From: Lutraria lutraria
Lineage: Eukaryota; Mollusca; Bivalvia; Venerida; Mactridae
DNA length: 64,000 nucleotides
Direction of reading: 5' to 3'
NCBI GenBank assembly: GCA_964023205.1
Contig: OZ026837.1
Coordinates: 11,881,479-11,945,478, forward strand
The translations under genes and the position numbers were made by a program. The notes beneath the pieces are model-generated. The model saw only the letters and a list, made by a program, of their open reading frames with translations. It was not told where the DNA came from and searched no databases. Every line of letters starts with the position of its first letter. Position 1 is the stretch's first letter. Positions 36,477 to 47,964 of this stretch are shown piece by piece.

Positions 36477-37744
36477 ACAAGAGGGCTAAAATGACCCTAT
36501 ATTGCTCACATGACAATCATTGTTTACTCATTAAAACATTGTTTTGAACCTGTGTCATGAAGTCTGCTGATATCAAGGTTTTCATGTGATTTAACCTGGT
36601 GACCTTGTGTCTGAACCCTGAAACAAACATTCTAACTAGGTTTGGTGAAGATCCAATCAAGACCATGACATCTACAGCGTAACTACGGTTTTCTTCATAT
36701 TTGACCTCGTGACCTTATTTTTGATCCCAGATGACCCATGTTCAAACTTGTCTTATATATTATTCAGACAAACATTCTGGCAAAGTTTGGTGAAGATCCA
36801 ATCAAAACTTATACACATATACAGTGTTAATAAGGTTTTCCTAAGATTTTACCTGATGACCTAAGTTTTTTACCCAAGGTAACACATAATCGAACGTGTC
36901 CTTAATATCTACAAAGCAAACAATCTGATATGATCAAAACCGTGACATCTAAAGCTTTAACAAGGTTTTTAACTGAGATTTGACCTGCTGCCCTAGTTTT
37001 CAACCCAAACTGACCCATGTTCGAAAATGACCCACATCTCATTTAGGCAAACATTCTGACAAGGTTTGATGAACTTCCAATTAAAACTGTGACTTCTACA
37101 GTGTAAAGAAAGTTTTCCTAAGACTTTACCTGGTGACCTAGTTATTGACCCCATATGACCCATATTTGTACTTGACCTACACATTATTAAAACAAATATT
37201 TCGACAATGTTTAGTGAAGATCCAATTATAACTGTGAAATATAGAGCGTTAAAATGTTTTTTCATAAGATTTGACCTAGTGACCTAGTTTTTGACCCCAT
37301 ATGACCCATGTCGAACTTGTTCAAGATATTATAAAGACAAACATTCTGACAAGGTTTCATGAAAATCAAATTAAAACAGTGACTTCTAACTGAGTGCTCA
37401 CATGATTTTGCCCTGGTGACCTACTTTTTCACCCGAGATGATTCATTATATAACACGATCTACATATTATTAAAATTAACATTCTGATAAAGTTTCATGA
37501 AGATCCAATTAAAACAGTGATTTCTAGAGTGTTCACAAGGTTTTCCCTTAATTGACCCTGGTGACCTAGTTTTTGACCCCAAGTCACCCATTATAGCACT
37601 CGTTCGAGATTTTGTCGATATTAACATTCTGACCCAGTTTTGAGAAAATTGGGATAAAAATGTGGCCCCTAGTGTGTTCACAAGGTAAAAGTTGATTTCG
37701 CACGACGCCGGACAAAGACTGATCACAAAGTGCTCATGTGAACT
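36477..37744. repeat. Pearl-like element with about eight ~140-bp tandem units
   Basis: The left end is AAGAGGGCTAAAATGACCCT then ATATTGCTCACATG; the right end is GACGCCGGACAAAGACTGAT then CACAAAGTGCTCATGTGA. Between them about eight divergent units share GACCTAGTTTTTGACCCCA, CAAACATTCTGACAAGGTTT and GAAGATCCAATTAAAAC. CATGTGA/TCACATG at the two ends is inverted. The family is very common in bivalves. It has no coding capacity. Confidence 0.75.
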
Positions 37745-38339
37745 ACAAATAGTATTGCAACAACTTCTTTAATGTACATTGATGATAAACAATATGTCTT
37801 CGCAGTAAAATTTCTCATCCTAACTCTACTTTGTTCGGACAACAAACCTAGTAGTTGCCATATTAGATAAATGAATCTTCCCGAAGGAGTCAGTCATCTC
37901 CTTTGGAACTGTAGGTATCAATGCAATACATCAATGTTAATAGATAACTATGTAATATATCATATATATCTGTGTGAATAGATATTTGAATAAATCAGTC
38001 ACACTATATAAAGGCACTTGAAGATCCTACGATTTGTTTTAAAAGTTATCTGTTCGTAAACATAATTATGTAACAACTGCCCAGCTATATAAAACATATA
38101 AGAGAATACAAAACATTCTACTTTTCATAGACAAAAACACACATACAAAACATCTCAGCTTTATACGATAAAAAAATCCACATTTCACGGCAAAAAATAC
38201 GAATACATCCAGTGATTACAAATGAGAGTTATGTAACAATACATTTCCATCATATTCTTATCATTCTTTTACATACAACCACCAAATGACATACCTGGTC
38301 AAAATTGAGTTATTATCATTTTCTGCTACAGAAATAAAA
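37745..38339. other. Flank similar to 15.76-16.0 kb
   Basis: CATCAATGTTAATAGATAACTATG, AATCAGTCACAC, CCTACGA and ATACAAAACAT occur in the same order as at 15800-16000, the 3' flank of gene 2. No gene is seen. Confidence 0.4.
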
Positions 38340-39700
38340 GTAAATTCAGAAAACATCACAGTTTTTGACATCTTCAGGCGTTTTATGGGTTTTGCACGTT
38401 TTAATGACTGCTATAGCAACAGAAAAGTAGTTTTTAGGTCATTTCTTATTATATTTGCACATTAAAAAATATAACGTAAAATATTCAGTATACAGTATGT
38501 TTATTTACTAAAATTTCATAACAACAAGCATACACAACCTTATTAGTGTAAACATTTAATTTAAAACAAATATTTGGTTGCCATCGCTACAGAAATGTGT
38601 AAAAGCAACAAAACTGTTGCTTGTTTGCAGAAACAGTATCTAAAGTCAATTTATTTTGCAGAAATTGTGTCTAAATTTATGTAAGTGTTCTCAATCAAAC
38701 AGTTGTTCATGCTTAACGACTTGTAAATTGAATGATCAATCGAATGAACACCAGTTTACAAACAAAAGCAGTCACTGCAGTAAACTAAAAATTCTGTAGC
38801 ATTTCAATTGTTTTTGTGGACTAGAAAATCACAAATACATATAAATGCATCATATTGTACGAGTATATGTTGTCTTACATAGATATGATGCAGTGATATT
38901 TTCCATCACTTTTCAAAAGAAATATTACTCACAAATCGTTGCCATGGCGACAAAAATAAGAAAGAAGAACGAATTTGGTTGATTCCATAGGCACTGTTGA
39001 GACAGAATGGTTAATTTTGCAGCAATTGTGTATAAAGTAAAGTAAAATATATGATATAATTATTTGTAATCTATATTTTACATCAAATGCCAAAATTGAA
39101 ATGCCTGTCAGTAAAGACTAGTTAGTTACTAATTAAAAGTGGACACTCTAGTGAAATAAAAATTCTGTTGCATTTCACTTTAATTTAGTTTCACTCACAA
39201 TCAATAACATCACACAACATACATGTTTTAGCAAGTTTTGTATATTTTTACATAGACTTGGACTAAGTTGGTGCATTTACATATCAAGAAAGAAGTATTT
39301 GCAAAAGTGGTTGCCATGGCAACAGCAATAAAAATCAACAAATCTGCTGAATTTTCACTATAACCATTAGGCTATCCTGGTTAAAATAACAGTGACTGTG
39401 TATGCAATAAAACAGAATATATAATTACCAATTCTTAATGTGAATTAAATGCCAAAATTTAATTTTCATGAATTAAAATGATTTTTTTTTACAAAATAAG
39501 CAGTTCTATTAAAATCAAAATTCTAAAATGCGTTTCAACTGTTCATTGTGAAAATCACTCAATATAAAAAAATGACAAAACAATATATTTGCAGTTTGTA
39601 TCAATCTGTTTTACATGAAATCACACAGAAATGGTATCAATTCCTGAAATATATGTTTAGACCATAGTTGCCATGGAGGCAAACGTAAAGAACAAGAGCT
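38340..39700. repeat. Tandem array with ~360-bp period
   Basis: GTTGCCATSGCNACA landmarks stand near 38580, 38940, 39311 and 39668 (the last reads GTTGCCATGGAGGCAA). A second landmark, AAAATTCTGTWGCATTTCA, stands near 38790, 39158 and 39520. The spacing is 357-373 bp. The best unit contains TTGCCATGGCAA, a perfect palindrome. Units are diverged and AT-rich, without ORFs. Confidence 0.7.
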
Positions 39701-40084
39701 GTCACTATACAGCATGCACAACTTTTTTTCTTACTGTTTGCTAATAAAACAAAACTTCTGTCAGTGAAATGGCAAACCTCATGTATTAAAAAGGCTATAC
39801 TTAAGTTGTATAAGCACATGTTCTAATTACATAATAATTCAAAAATCAAAAACTGATTGTTTTCACGTGAGAGTTTGGAAGTTAGGGTTTATGTAAAAGA
39901 ATCCTCGAAAACATGAATTCATGTGTTGCACAAGTAGACTAGAAACTACCATTCAAGTTGATTAATAACCACACATCATACAAATACGTGTATTTGTCCT
40001 TATAAAACTGTTTTCACTCAACAAATTCCATCAGTTAAATATGTTAATCTGCTTAATTAATAGCAAATTACATGTAATGTTGGC
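39701..40084. other. No gene seen
   Basis: AT-rich DNA between the tandem array and the poly(A) site of the predicted spliced RNA. Confidence 0.35.
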
Positions 40085-41083
40085 ATGTACACAATCAGTG
40101 TGTTGTTTTATTATGCCCATAGCAGTTGTCTATATGTAACTATGCTCTGAACTTATAATCAAAGTTAAAAGTTTTATGGTCATGGAGCATTGAAGAAACA
40201 CTATTTCCCCCTTCTATATCTTGTCAATACTCCTCATCCATCAAGTAGAGAATTTGAGAACCTGCAGTAACAGAACATTCTTTGCATTTATAGATAATAT
40301 GAGAAATCACACATAAAATAATAGATTTATTCAAACAAATTTACTGAAAATACCATTCAATGAAACTTCAGCCTATATATAATATGGTGGCAGAAAATAA
40401 GATCTGACAGTCTTATAGCTAATTAATCTATGTAAAACTTCATTGATATGATGAGTTTTTCTAAAATTAACCATGTTTCAAATACTTGTACTAGGTATTA
40501 TGTTTAATGTATGCACCATGTACTACTTGACAACACTTTACAATAAAGGGGCTTAAATTCGTCAAAATGAAATACCAATGCATTAATATGTGGATATAGA
40601 CATACATGTCCAAATTAGAAAAATAACTTTGAATAGTCTTTCAATAGTCAAGTTAGAAATACCTACTTATAAAGTATGTACTAGTTTCTTCAAGTAACCA
40701 GTAACTGGAGAAAAATACCCTTACCTCGCTGACGCCTCACAGACGACACAAAAACAGGCTCTACCTGAAAAAAATAACATTTCAAAACTAAATGCTCTGA
40801 AAAGTAAAACTACATGTACCTAGTTGGTACTCCTGAATAAAAATTCAATTTTCATTCGCTGAATTATTTAACTGAAATTTCATTTTTAGACATTCCTGAT
40901 CTTTGCTAAATTATGTGACCTGTCTGTAGACAAAATTAATGTTACATGTAGATCTATGAAGGACAATGTCCTGAATTTGTCCTCAATATGAAGTTGATCA
41001 TGCCAAAAATCACTCAAATTAGCCATAATGACAACTTACAATGATTAAAGTTTTTACCAATATTTGTTATCATCTCCAAGGCT

Positions 41084-41275
41084 GAAAATAAAAATAAGTT
41101 TGTTTGGAGTGCTCCGACCCAGAATTTTAGCATTGGGTTGGTAGTTAGGAGTTTTATTTTTTTTACTATGTGACAATAGTAAAAAAATGCCCTCCAAAAA
41201 ACATTTGATTTTATTTATTTGCTAGGATTTTCGTGATTAGATAGGAGCACTCCAAACAAACTTATTTTTATTTTC
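41084..41275. mobile_element. 192-bp MITE with perfect 32-bp terminal inverted repeats
   Basis: The left arm at 41084-41115 begins GAAAATAAAAATAAGTTTGT and ends GGAGTGCTCC; the right arm at 41244-41275 is its exact reverse complement. The 128-bp centre has no ORF. It lies in the intron between exons 2 and 3 of the predicted transcript. I could not define a target duplication. Confidence 0.8.
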
Positions 41276-42103
41276 GACCCAACAGGCTCAGAAAATGCAG
41301 ACATGTAACACAAAAGTTAAGGTAAACAAATGAATAAACTTGCTTTGAAACAAAGATAAATAACATTAAACAAAAATTAATCATACCTGTTAGGTAATGT
41401 CTGAGTAGAAGATCTGCTGAGCATAATCATAACTGTAGTGACAGGTGATGAAGCTGCCCTGATAAATAGAAATACATTCATACTAGACTATTTGAAATCC
41501 TTGATATAATTCATTGAAAAAATATTTTGATATTTATCATCTTAAATCATATTTGGCATGTTGGATTCACATTCATTTTCTTTCAGGTGTTCAACTTCAA
41601 TGCATAAATTAATATACACATGTTAGCTTGGTGTTAGTCAATGGGTCCCATCAATTCCGTGTCAAATTGGCCAAATCTATTGAGGTCAGACTCAAAGATG
41701 CTTTAAATAAAAATAATTAATAAATAATAAATGGGATGTTTATTCAATGTGAATATGTGGTTCTGCTCTGACACGTATCTCACTTTTCCTCACATTTTGA
41801 CCTTGTAAACAAACAAAATATCAACACTGTACAGACTTCCACGTACGACCGTGTACGCATGCAATTTAGATTTTACTGCAGTTACAAGTTTTCTGCACAT
41901 GCTATAACAATGACATAGGACACAATCGATGAAGAAATAATTGTTTACTTACCTGGCTAAATGCCATCACTTAATGTTGGAAATCCACGAAGAAAATCAC
42001 AAAAATATACGAGTCAAGCGCAGGCACCTGGTTGTTAATGATCAAAAATATCTTTCGCTGATCGAAAAAAAATTGGTACTATTAATAGAGAGAAGGTATG
42101 ACA

Positions 42104-42111
42104 GCCGCCAT
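42104..42111 (-). promoter_or_regulatory. YY1-type start-site element ATGGCGGC
   Basis: On the minus strand AAAATGGCGGCTGTC stands about 150 bp upstream of the exon 1 donor. AANATGGCGGC elements just downstream of transcription starts are known in animals. The DNA just upstream (42120-42260) is GC-richer than its surroundings, as expected for a promoter. The ATG also opens a 9-codon upstream ORF. Confidence 0.45.
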
Positions 42112-42115
42112 TTTT

Positions 42116-42909
42116 TTGCGCTACGGAAGTCGTTTGACTGGTTACTGATTTACATATCCGAAGTACCGGCTCCCAGCGCCACCTTTCGGTTTACAAAAAC
42201 CGCGGGAACCACGAAAAGAGTGGTCTTTCTTACGTATGGCACACGCGATGTGAGCAGAAGTGCATTTCTGTGCAGTATAACAGCAAGATCTAATCACCAT
42301 TTACTGCGGGAACCACGTATTATTCCTCTTTTATATGGTAATCAGGATAATCAATTTATAAATATATGACACGTTTTTCCAAACCAATTTTAACTTTGTT
42401 GACAGTTATAAAAACTAGAGAGCTTAAGGTGTCCAACAGTATTAATCTTAAAAAATATATTATGAAATAAAAAAGTTAAGATGAGGGGCCATGTTTTCCG
42501 AACACAAAATTCTGTGATAAAAAAATAATTTTTTTACCTATCTTTAACCAGGAATAAATGCATAAAACAATACGGATTTCTATATCTAATTACATATTTT
42601 AAAACTACAGAACGTTAGCTTTAATATGAATATCAAAATTATTAATATCCAACAAGAAACAAAAAAGTTGATTGGGGGGGGCATGTTTTCCTTCAAATTT
42701 GTACTAAAATCTAGAGGGGCGACATGTTTTATACCTGCCCGGTATAAGCGTTATTTTTAGACGCAAACAAAAGTTCAGAAGCCTAAAATTGCTAACACTC
42801 GGAGTTGATAACGACAAATTAATGCTACTTACGTCGACATGTTTACATACGTTAACAATAACAAACTGCAGCATATAGAAAACTATTCGTGTTTTTAAAA
42901 GTATTTTAG
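42116..42909. other. Promoter region and 3' flank of gene 1; no gene
   Basis: The 42120-42300 part is GC-richer and probably promoter DNA. At about 42476 and 42664 two lines with RGGGGSCATGTTTTCC suggest a degenerate ~190-bp tandem pair. No polyadenylation signal for gene 1 is obvious. Confidence 0.35.
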
Positions 42910-43433
42910 TCAGTTTATCGACATACCATCTAAACGTATTCTAAGATCATCGTTCCATTGTTTTTCCATGTCTTTTTCGGGCAATTCTTCCAACATTGGC
43001 TCTGGAGCTTCAATTCTTCCAACAGATACAAGAAACTGTTTTAACCTGTGCGTTTCTGGAATACCGATTGCCCGGAAGATATCTAGAATTGGTGTAACTA
43101 TGTAACGACCATCCCCCATGCTACCTTCTAGTAATCCTACTGCTTTCAGGTCGCCATCACTACATTTTACAAAAACAAGAGCCCCAGAATCACCCGCTTC
43201 AGCAAACGGTGTGTCTCCGATCTTAACAACTTCTATTTGATTCTTTAGAAGATAACGAGTGCCATTATTCCTGCCAACAGCATTGTGTCCCGCCACAACA
43301 CTTCCAAATAACCTGAAGGCCCCTCGGGTTACTTCTGTACGATAACCGTACTTGACGACTGTTGAATTCAGACACTCGTTTGGCAATATTGTTTCGCCCG
43401 ATGTGAATTTCATCGGGTTGGGTTCGGTAAAAC
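42910..43433 (-). CDS. Protease gene 1, last exon (nucleophile Ser domain)
   Basis: The acceptor TAATTAG precedes 43433. Two bases complete the Gly codon split by the phase-1 intron, then FTEPNPMKFTSGETILPNEC. The second half of the barrel includes AEAGDSGALVF with the nucleophile Ser codon at 43188-43186, then AVGLLEGSMGDGRYIVTPI. The tail after VSVGRIEAPEP is acidic and differs from gene 2; the stop is at 42912-42910. The intron upstream is 4.5 kb. The exon is uninterrupted and clearly homologous to 17391-16910. Confidence 0.83.
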
Positions 43434-44478
43434 CTAATTAATGGATAAACAAAGTATATTATTCAAGCAAGCTATCTTTATTACTTTTCATAACGTTTAC
43501 CCAAATATAAAACAACTACATTCTTGTTCTTTATATTTTGACTTGATGTTTTGGTGGAGCAAAAGGAAACAATGGCTAAATCAAGGAAACGTGTCTGTGT
43601 ATGAATTTACCATTAGTATGTACTCTGGGAGGAAGTTGGTGTTTAGGACGGGTTCAGAAATTTCGCAGAAGTATGATACATAAATCAAGCTTTCTTTCAT
43701 TTTACTTTCATTAGAATAAATACGACAAACAGTTACACAGTGCATATCAGTTAAGCATATTACTAAATAAGTATCCTATCAAAAGTCAACTGTCTTCTTT
43801 TTAAAGAACTGAGTTGCGTTATCGATCAGTTATCATTGAAGACTCAACTACCTAGTAGGTGGAAAGCAATTTTATAGTCCATAAAAATGTGAGTGGAAGT
43901 GGACTATGAACCATACCAATACCAAAATCACATTTGCCCCGGACGTTGTACGATAAATTGGTATTGCAATTTCAGTGCAGCTGCCGGTCATTCTCCAGAA
44001 TCCGTAAGAAAATCATACAGCGTCACCGACCTCCGCTCGGAAGACGCATGGAAGGAAGTTAAAGGACTAGATACTTCTTCCGGAGGTCAAATGTGAACTG
44101 GATATAACTAGGCTCCAACACTTTAAGGCGACGTGACTCGGTACAAGGCACTTTTAAATTTAACACATTTAGAGACACTTAAGTCAGGTGATACTAACAT
44201 AACTTAGTTCTTGGTAGCAGCATAAAATCAGTTTTAAAGATCAATTTCAGTTATTCGTTACTCTAATATTGCGAAATTTTGTACAGAGTTTGTAAGTTCA
44301 TTTTTCCACGAAAGTTTGAATAAGGCGGCTTAAACTGTTGATTACTGTGCATTGCAGGGAACCGTGTGTCAGTCTTTTGATAAGTGTCCCCATTTTTTAC
44401 TTCAACGGTATTTCAGCCCTTCAAAAGCGCCGAAAATTACGTAATACTCCAAAGATCAAGAACAAAATCAAATATAAA
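43434..44478. other. Intron of gene 1, no gene seen
   Basis: A plus-strand ORF of 67 codons at 43893-44096 has balanced composition but no recognised domain and no splice context I trust. The rest is AT-rich. Confidence 0.35.
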
Positions 44479-44795
44479 CTAGAGCTGTCACAGAGGTGAC
44501 TAATACCCCCGCCGCCGCTTTGACAATAATAATGCGATAGTACACTACATTTGTATACGACTAAGTTCAAGGGGACATAACTCTGCAATGAGTGAATCGC
44601 TGGGCGTGAACATTGGGTCCTGCACATCTACGCTTGATGGTGATAACATATTTCAAGTTTCATTGCAATCGCTTAAAAATGAGGAAGTAGTTCGCTCCAC
44701 AAACTTTTATGCGACCGACCGACCGACCAACGACCGACCGACAGAGTGACTCCAATATGCCCCCTCTCAAACTTCGTTTGCGGGGTTATAAAAAT
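44479..44795. repeat. Non-autonomous repeat P1, single-core copy
   Basis: Same ends as 6322-6968 (CTAGAGCTGTCACAGAGGTG and CTCTCAAACTTCGTTTGCGG) with a single ~170-bp core and a GACCGACC run. It lies in the gene 1 intron. Confidence 0.78.
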
Positions 44796-45671
44796 CAGAG
44801 ACACGGTTACCTGCCTCTAATCCATCTTCAGACAAGCCGGCAATTTATGTTAAAAAACTACACCCATTAGCAAATTCGAATACGCGTAAATTGCAATCAA
44901 ACTGTGAGATCATGATCAGTATCAGCAGTTCCAACAGCCAATCATGTGGAGACCATACATATTTAACAATTTCTAAAGTCACGCATTCTTTTCGTTCGCT
45001 AATGAAATATTTATATATATCTATATGAGAGAACGACTTTAGTACAATACAGCCTGATACCACGTGACTCTTATAAGTGCTTTTGAGGTATGCCGAGGGG
45101 AATAATTATGTCAGAGCGTCAGTAACCAGTGCAGGGTAAGAGATAACGCTGATTATATGTATATCGCATTAACTGTATACAAGTACCACACCGAAATGTG
45201 GAGGCTACATTTTCACTAAAAATTGAATTATAGAAACTGTCTTTAGAACTATTAAAGTAGCTTTACGAGGAAGAAACAATATCGTAACCAATTGTCTAGC
45301 CTTTTATAATAGCTATTTCAAATAAATATTTTAGTTCAGAATGCTTTTGTAAATAAACATTTTTGCCAAGATGTTTCCCTACCATCTGCTTTCATAAAAA
45401 TGTTGTTATGCATATCATGAATTTTGCGCATTTGTCTATAATAATCAAACTATTATTTCGCTATAAACAATAGCAGGGTTTGAAGATAACGAAATTTAAC
45501 TTGATTGACTAAATAATTACGTCATGAAAGATAAATTACGCCTATTTCAAATACTGCAATGTCTGTTGTAATTTAACAATATTCATGTTTATCTCAACAT
45601 TGGTCATGGAGTGCAAAAAAGTGTCTTGTGCGCAATGTTACACGGGCTATTAACTGAATCGAAATGGCGAG
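44796..45671. other. Intron of gene 1, no element seen
   Basis: AT-rich DNA; no ORF with recognisable content. Confidence 0.35.
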
Positions 45672-45786
45672 CAATAAGTATTAATTATAGTTCATATTTT
45701 GAATTTTATGCGATATATCACAAGCGACGCGGAGCGGAGCGCAGTGATATGTCGCATAAATTCTGAATATGAACGATAACTTATTG
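45672..45786. repeat. Large hairpin with GC-rich loop
   Basis: The left arm GTTCATATTTTGAATTTTAT, GCGATATATCAC (45690-45721) pairs with 45744-45774 with few mismatches and one indel. CAATAAG (45672-45678) and CTTATTG (45780-45786) extend it outward. The loop GACGCGGAGCGGAGCGCA is much richer in GC than its surroundings. Confidence 0.75.
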
Positions 45787-45810
45787 TACGTCGACGGAAG
45801 TCGACGTACA
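45785..45810. repeat. Perfect 11-bp-arm palindrome
   Basis: TGTACGTCGAC, GGAA, GTCGACGTACA. It directly follows the larger hairpin. Confidence 0.8.
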
Positions 45811-45832
45811 CTCTGGTATGCTTATTTTTAAA

Positions 45833-45970
45833 TGGCAATGCAAAATCGCAACTTCTTGCGCGAAGCAGATTAGTGACAGTGCCCGAAATATTCCGAAATT
45901 AAGTGGCAATGCAAAATCGCAACTTCTTGCGCGAAGCAGATTAGTGACAGTGCCCGAAATATTCCGAAAT
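45833..45970. repeat. Tandem duplication, 71-bp period
   Basis: Two almost identical units run from TGGCAATGCAAAATCGCAAC to GCCCGAAATATTCCGAAAT; the second starts at 45904. Confidence 0.85.
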
Positions 45971-47964
45971 ATCCGCAATGGTCATCACGTGATATAAACA
46001 AAACAGAAATAGAGCGAGGTCACGTGTTACTCACACCAACTAGTGTTAGCTTGATGACGCAGTCGCTATTTATAGTCTTAGAATGGAGCGAGCTCGATAA
46101 ACATCGACGGAAATCTGCCCATCTGATAATAAACGAACCGAATCCAATCCTACTATAGTAAACAAACATGGCGTTGAATTTATCAAGCATTGCGTTATAT
46201 TACTGAGGATGAAGCAAAACTACTTTTTAAGTGGTGTTCATGTGTACATACATACTGTGTATTCAAGTTGTTAATCGGACTCGCTAATAGTCTCAACGAT
46301 CACGTGACATTCACCGAATACTAGTAGCTGTTTCATATCGTTGTCGTCTCGTCAATGTCAATCACCTATAAATTACTACTCTTTATATCAAAGGACTTAG
46401 GAAAAATTGTTCGATCTAAATGAACTTCGATGTATAAATTATTAGAGAAATTCGCTGTGTTTATTATTACATTTTGGAGCGATAGTTGGTGTGTTGTAAT
46501 AATCATTTAATCGTGTTATAAGATACGGAACACGGTATTTATACGTTTCGATGTATTTATTTTAGCAACATGTCGCAAATAAACAAAACATTATAAACAT
46601 ATTCACACAGATTAATTTTATAATCGCGAGCGTGGACACTGACTTGTTTACGCAATTGTCATTAAATATCGATTTCGGAGCTCAATACAAAAAATGTCCG
46701 ATCAGGTGAGAAATGATGACTTAATTAATTGGTTCGACATAGACGGTCACTTTATGGTTCGATATAGATGGTCACTTTACAGTTGAAAATCTATGTTTGG
46801 GACCGTTATACCAGGTTTTTACGACAACGTACCCTCAGACAACGGAGTATATTATTTTTGGAGACTTTATTTAAATATTTTAAATGCATCCCAGCAGATA
46901 TTGCAACGTCTGATACATCGAGGTGATAGTTTCCCCTGATTTTAATTTTAGGGTGGAAACAAGGACTACATATAGAGTACCTCGTGCATCGTGAACTGTA
47001 GAACCATATAACCAGATTCGTGAGATTCATGAAACATCAACGGCTTGTATTTTTGATGGAGTAGATGATCACTTTAGTTTCGGGATCAGTTAAGTCAAAA
47101 TAACAAGTTCGTTTGATCTGAAACTTCAAAAATGTTACATAGGCCACATTCTAGTATTGAACTGCCGGATGCGATTTTGCGACGTACAAACATTTAACTT
47201 GTTTACAGTTTGTACTAATTTCTGTACATACAGAAAAATAAGTGACCAATTTTCTCCATATCAGGTTCTACGCACATGTTATGCGATGTATTTTTCAAAT
47301 TTCAAATGGAATGCGGACATTGCATTGGACGAGAGATTAGGACAAACTGCAACGAAAACTAAAATTGGACTGAAGAATGTCGGAGTCCTTTTGCTATAAC
47401 TAAATTTTCTTTGATACCGACTTCTAAAACACTTCAACGCCTTTGATTAAACCGAAATGAAACTTAAAATGAAAAAAAGGCAGTGCATAATCTGAACGAC
47501 ATTTGAAGTCCTTAACTCAAATCTAATGCATATGCAACATAATTTGCAATTTACAGTCATTCATTTCAATTGAAATGGCTACGTTTGTGCAAACACGATC
47601 AGTGCATTAATTGTTAAACTCTTGTCTCGATTGATCGGATTAGCGAATGATCGCTCCGGGCTATTGGATATCTTGACGTGTTTATGGGGAAATTGAGAAT
47701 GGTGCGAAAAACATAAAGTACGGTTCGTGACATTTTGCACGTACTTTATGGAACTTTTATTTATTTTTTTTATCATCTTCTGCAACTCAAATGTAATAAA
47801 ACACCCATCTTGCATAATCAGACTGGATTTTTTAAAACCAACTTATACACGAATGATTTATTGTTGAAAATCAGTCAAAACATGGTTTTAGTTAATTTTG
47901 AAGAAAATATCCTGAAGGATCGATACAATGTTACAATAATTATTTGTATAATTTAAATTATTAC
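45971..47964. other. Intron of gene 1: no coding exon; short repeats
   Basis: It contains a 25-bp tandem pair at about 46731-46781 (GGTTCGAYATAGAYGGTCAC). A hairpin at 47712-47750 has CATAAAGTACG and CGTACTTTATG arms around a 17-nt loop. A patch at 45980-46160 has TCACGTG and TGACGCAG motifs, but I cannot show a promoter. Confidence 0.4.

Larger units (their letters stand above)
40085..42115 (-). ncRNA. Predicted spliced transcript, 3-4 exons (5' UTR of protease gene 2, or a separate non-coding RNA)
   Basis: Exon 1 starts near the ATGGCGGC site and ends at 41953 (AGCCAG, donor GTAAGT). Exon 2 is 41458-41387 (72 nt; acceptor TATCAG, donor GTATGA). Exon 3 is 40764-40725 (40 nt; acceptor TATTTTTTTCAG, donor GTAAGG). 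A possible last exon starts at 40261 after TTCTGTTACTGCAG and runs to AATAAA at 40112-40107. No frame stays open across the exons; the longest simple reading is 23 codons, MAFSQGSFITCHYSYDYAQQ and three more. Joining exon 3 to the gene 2 exon at 32576 places an in-frame TAA upstream of ATG 32574 with no other Met between, so exons 1-3 could be its 5' UTR. The last exon would then be an alternative end. Confidence 0.5.

Noticed and set aside
36590..37690. CRISPR-like spacing of repeats
   Set aside because: The ~140-bp units are diverged along their length and directly adjacent, with no conserved short repeats and unique spacers; the organism is eukaryotic.
41941..42369. Plus-strand ORF of 142 codons
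   Set aside because: It overlaps the minus-strand promoter and first exon, has no recognised domain, and starts inside a splice donor region.
43441..43683. Plus-strand ORF of 80 codons as a divergent gene
   Set aside because: It begins within the intron at the acceptor of the gene 1 last exon and shows no domain or promoter.
43893..44096. Plus-strand ORF of 67 codons with balanced composition
   Set aside because: No homologue recognised, no splice support, and it lies inside the gene 1 intron on the opposite strand. Kept as a note only.
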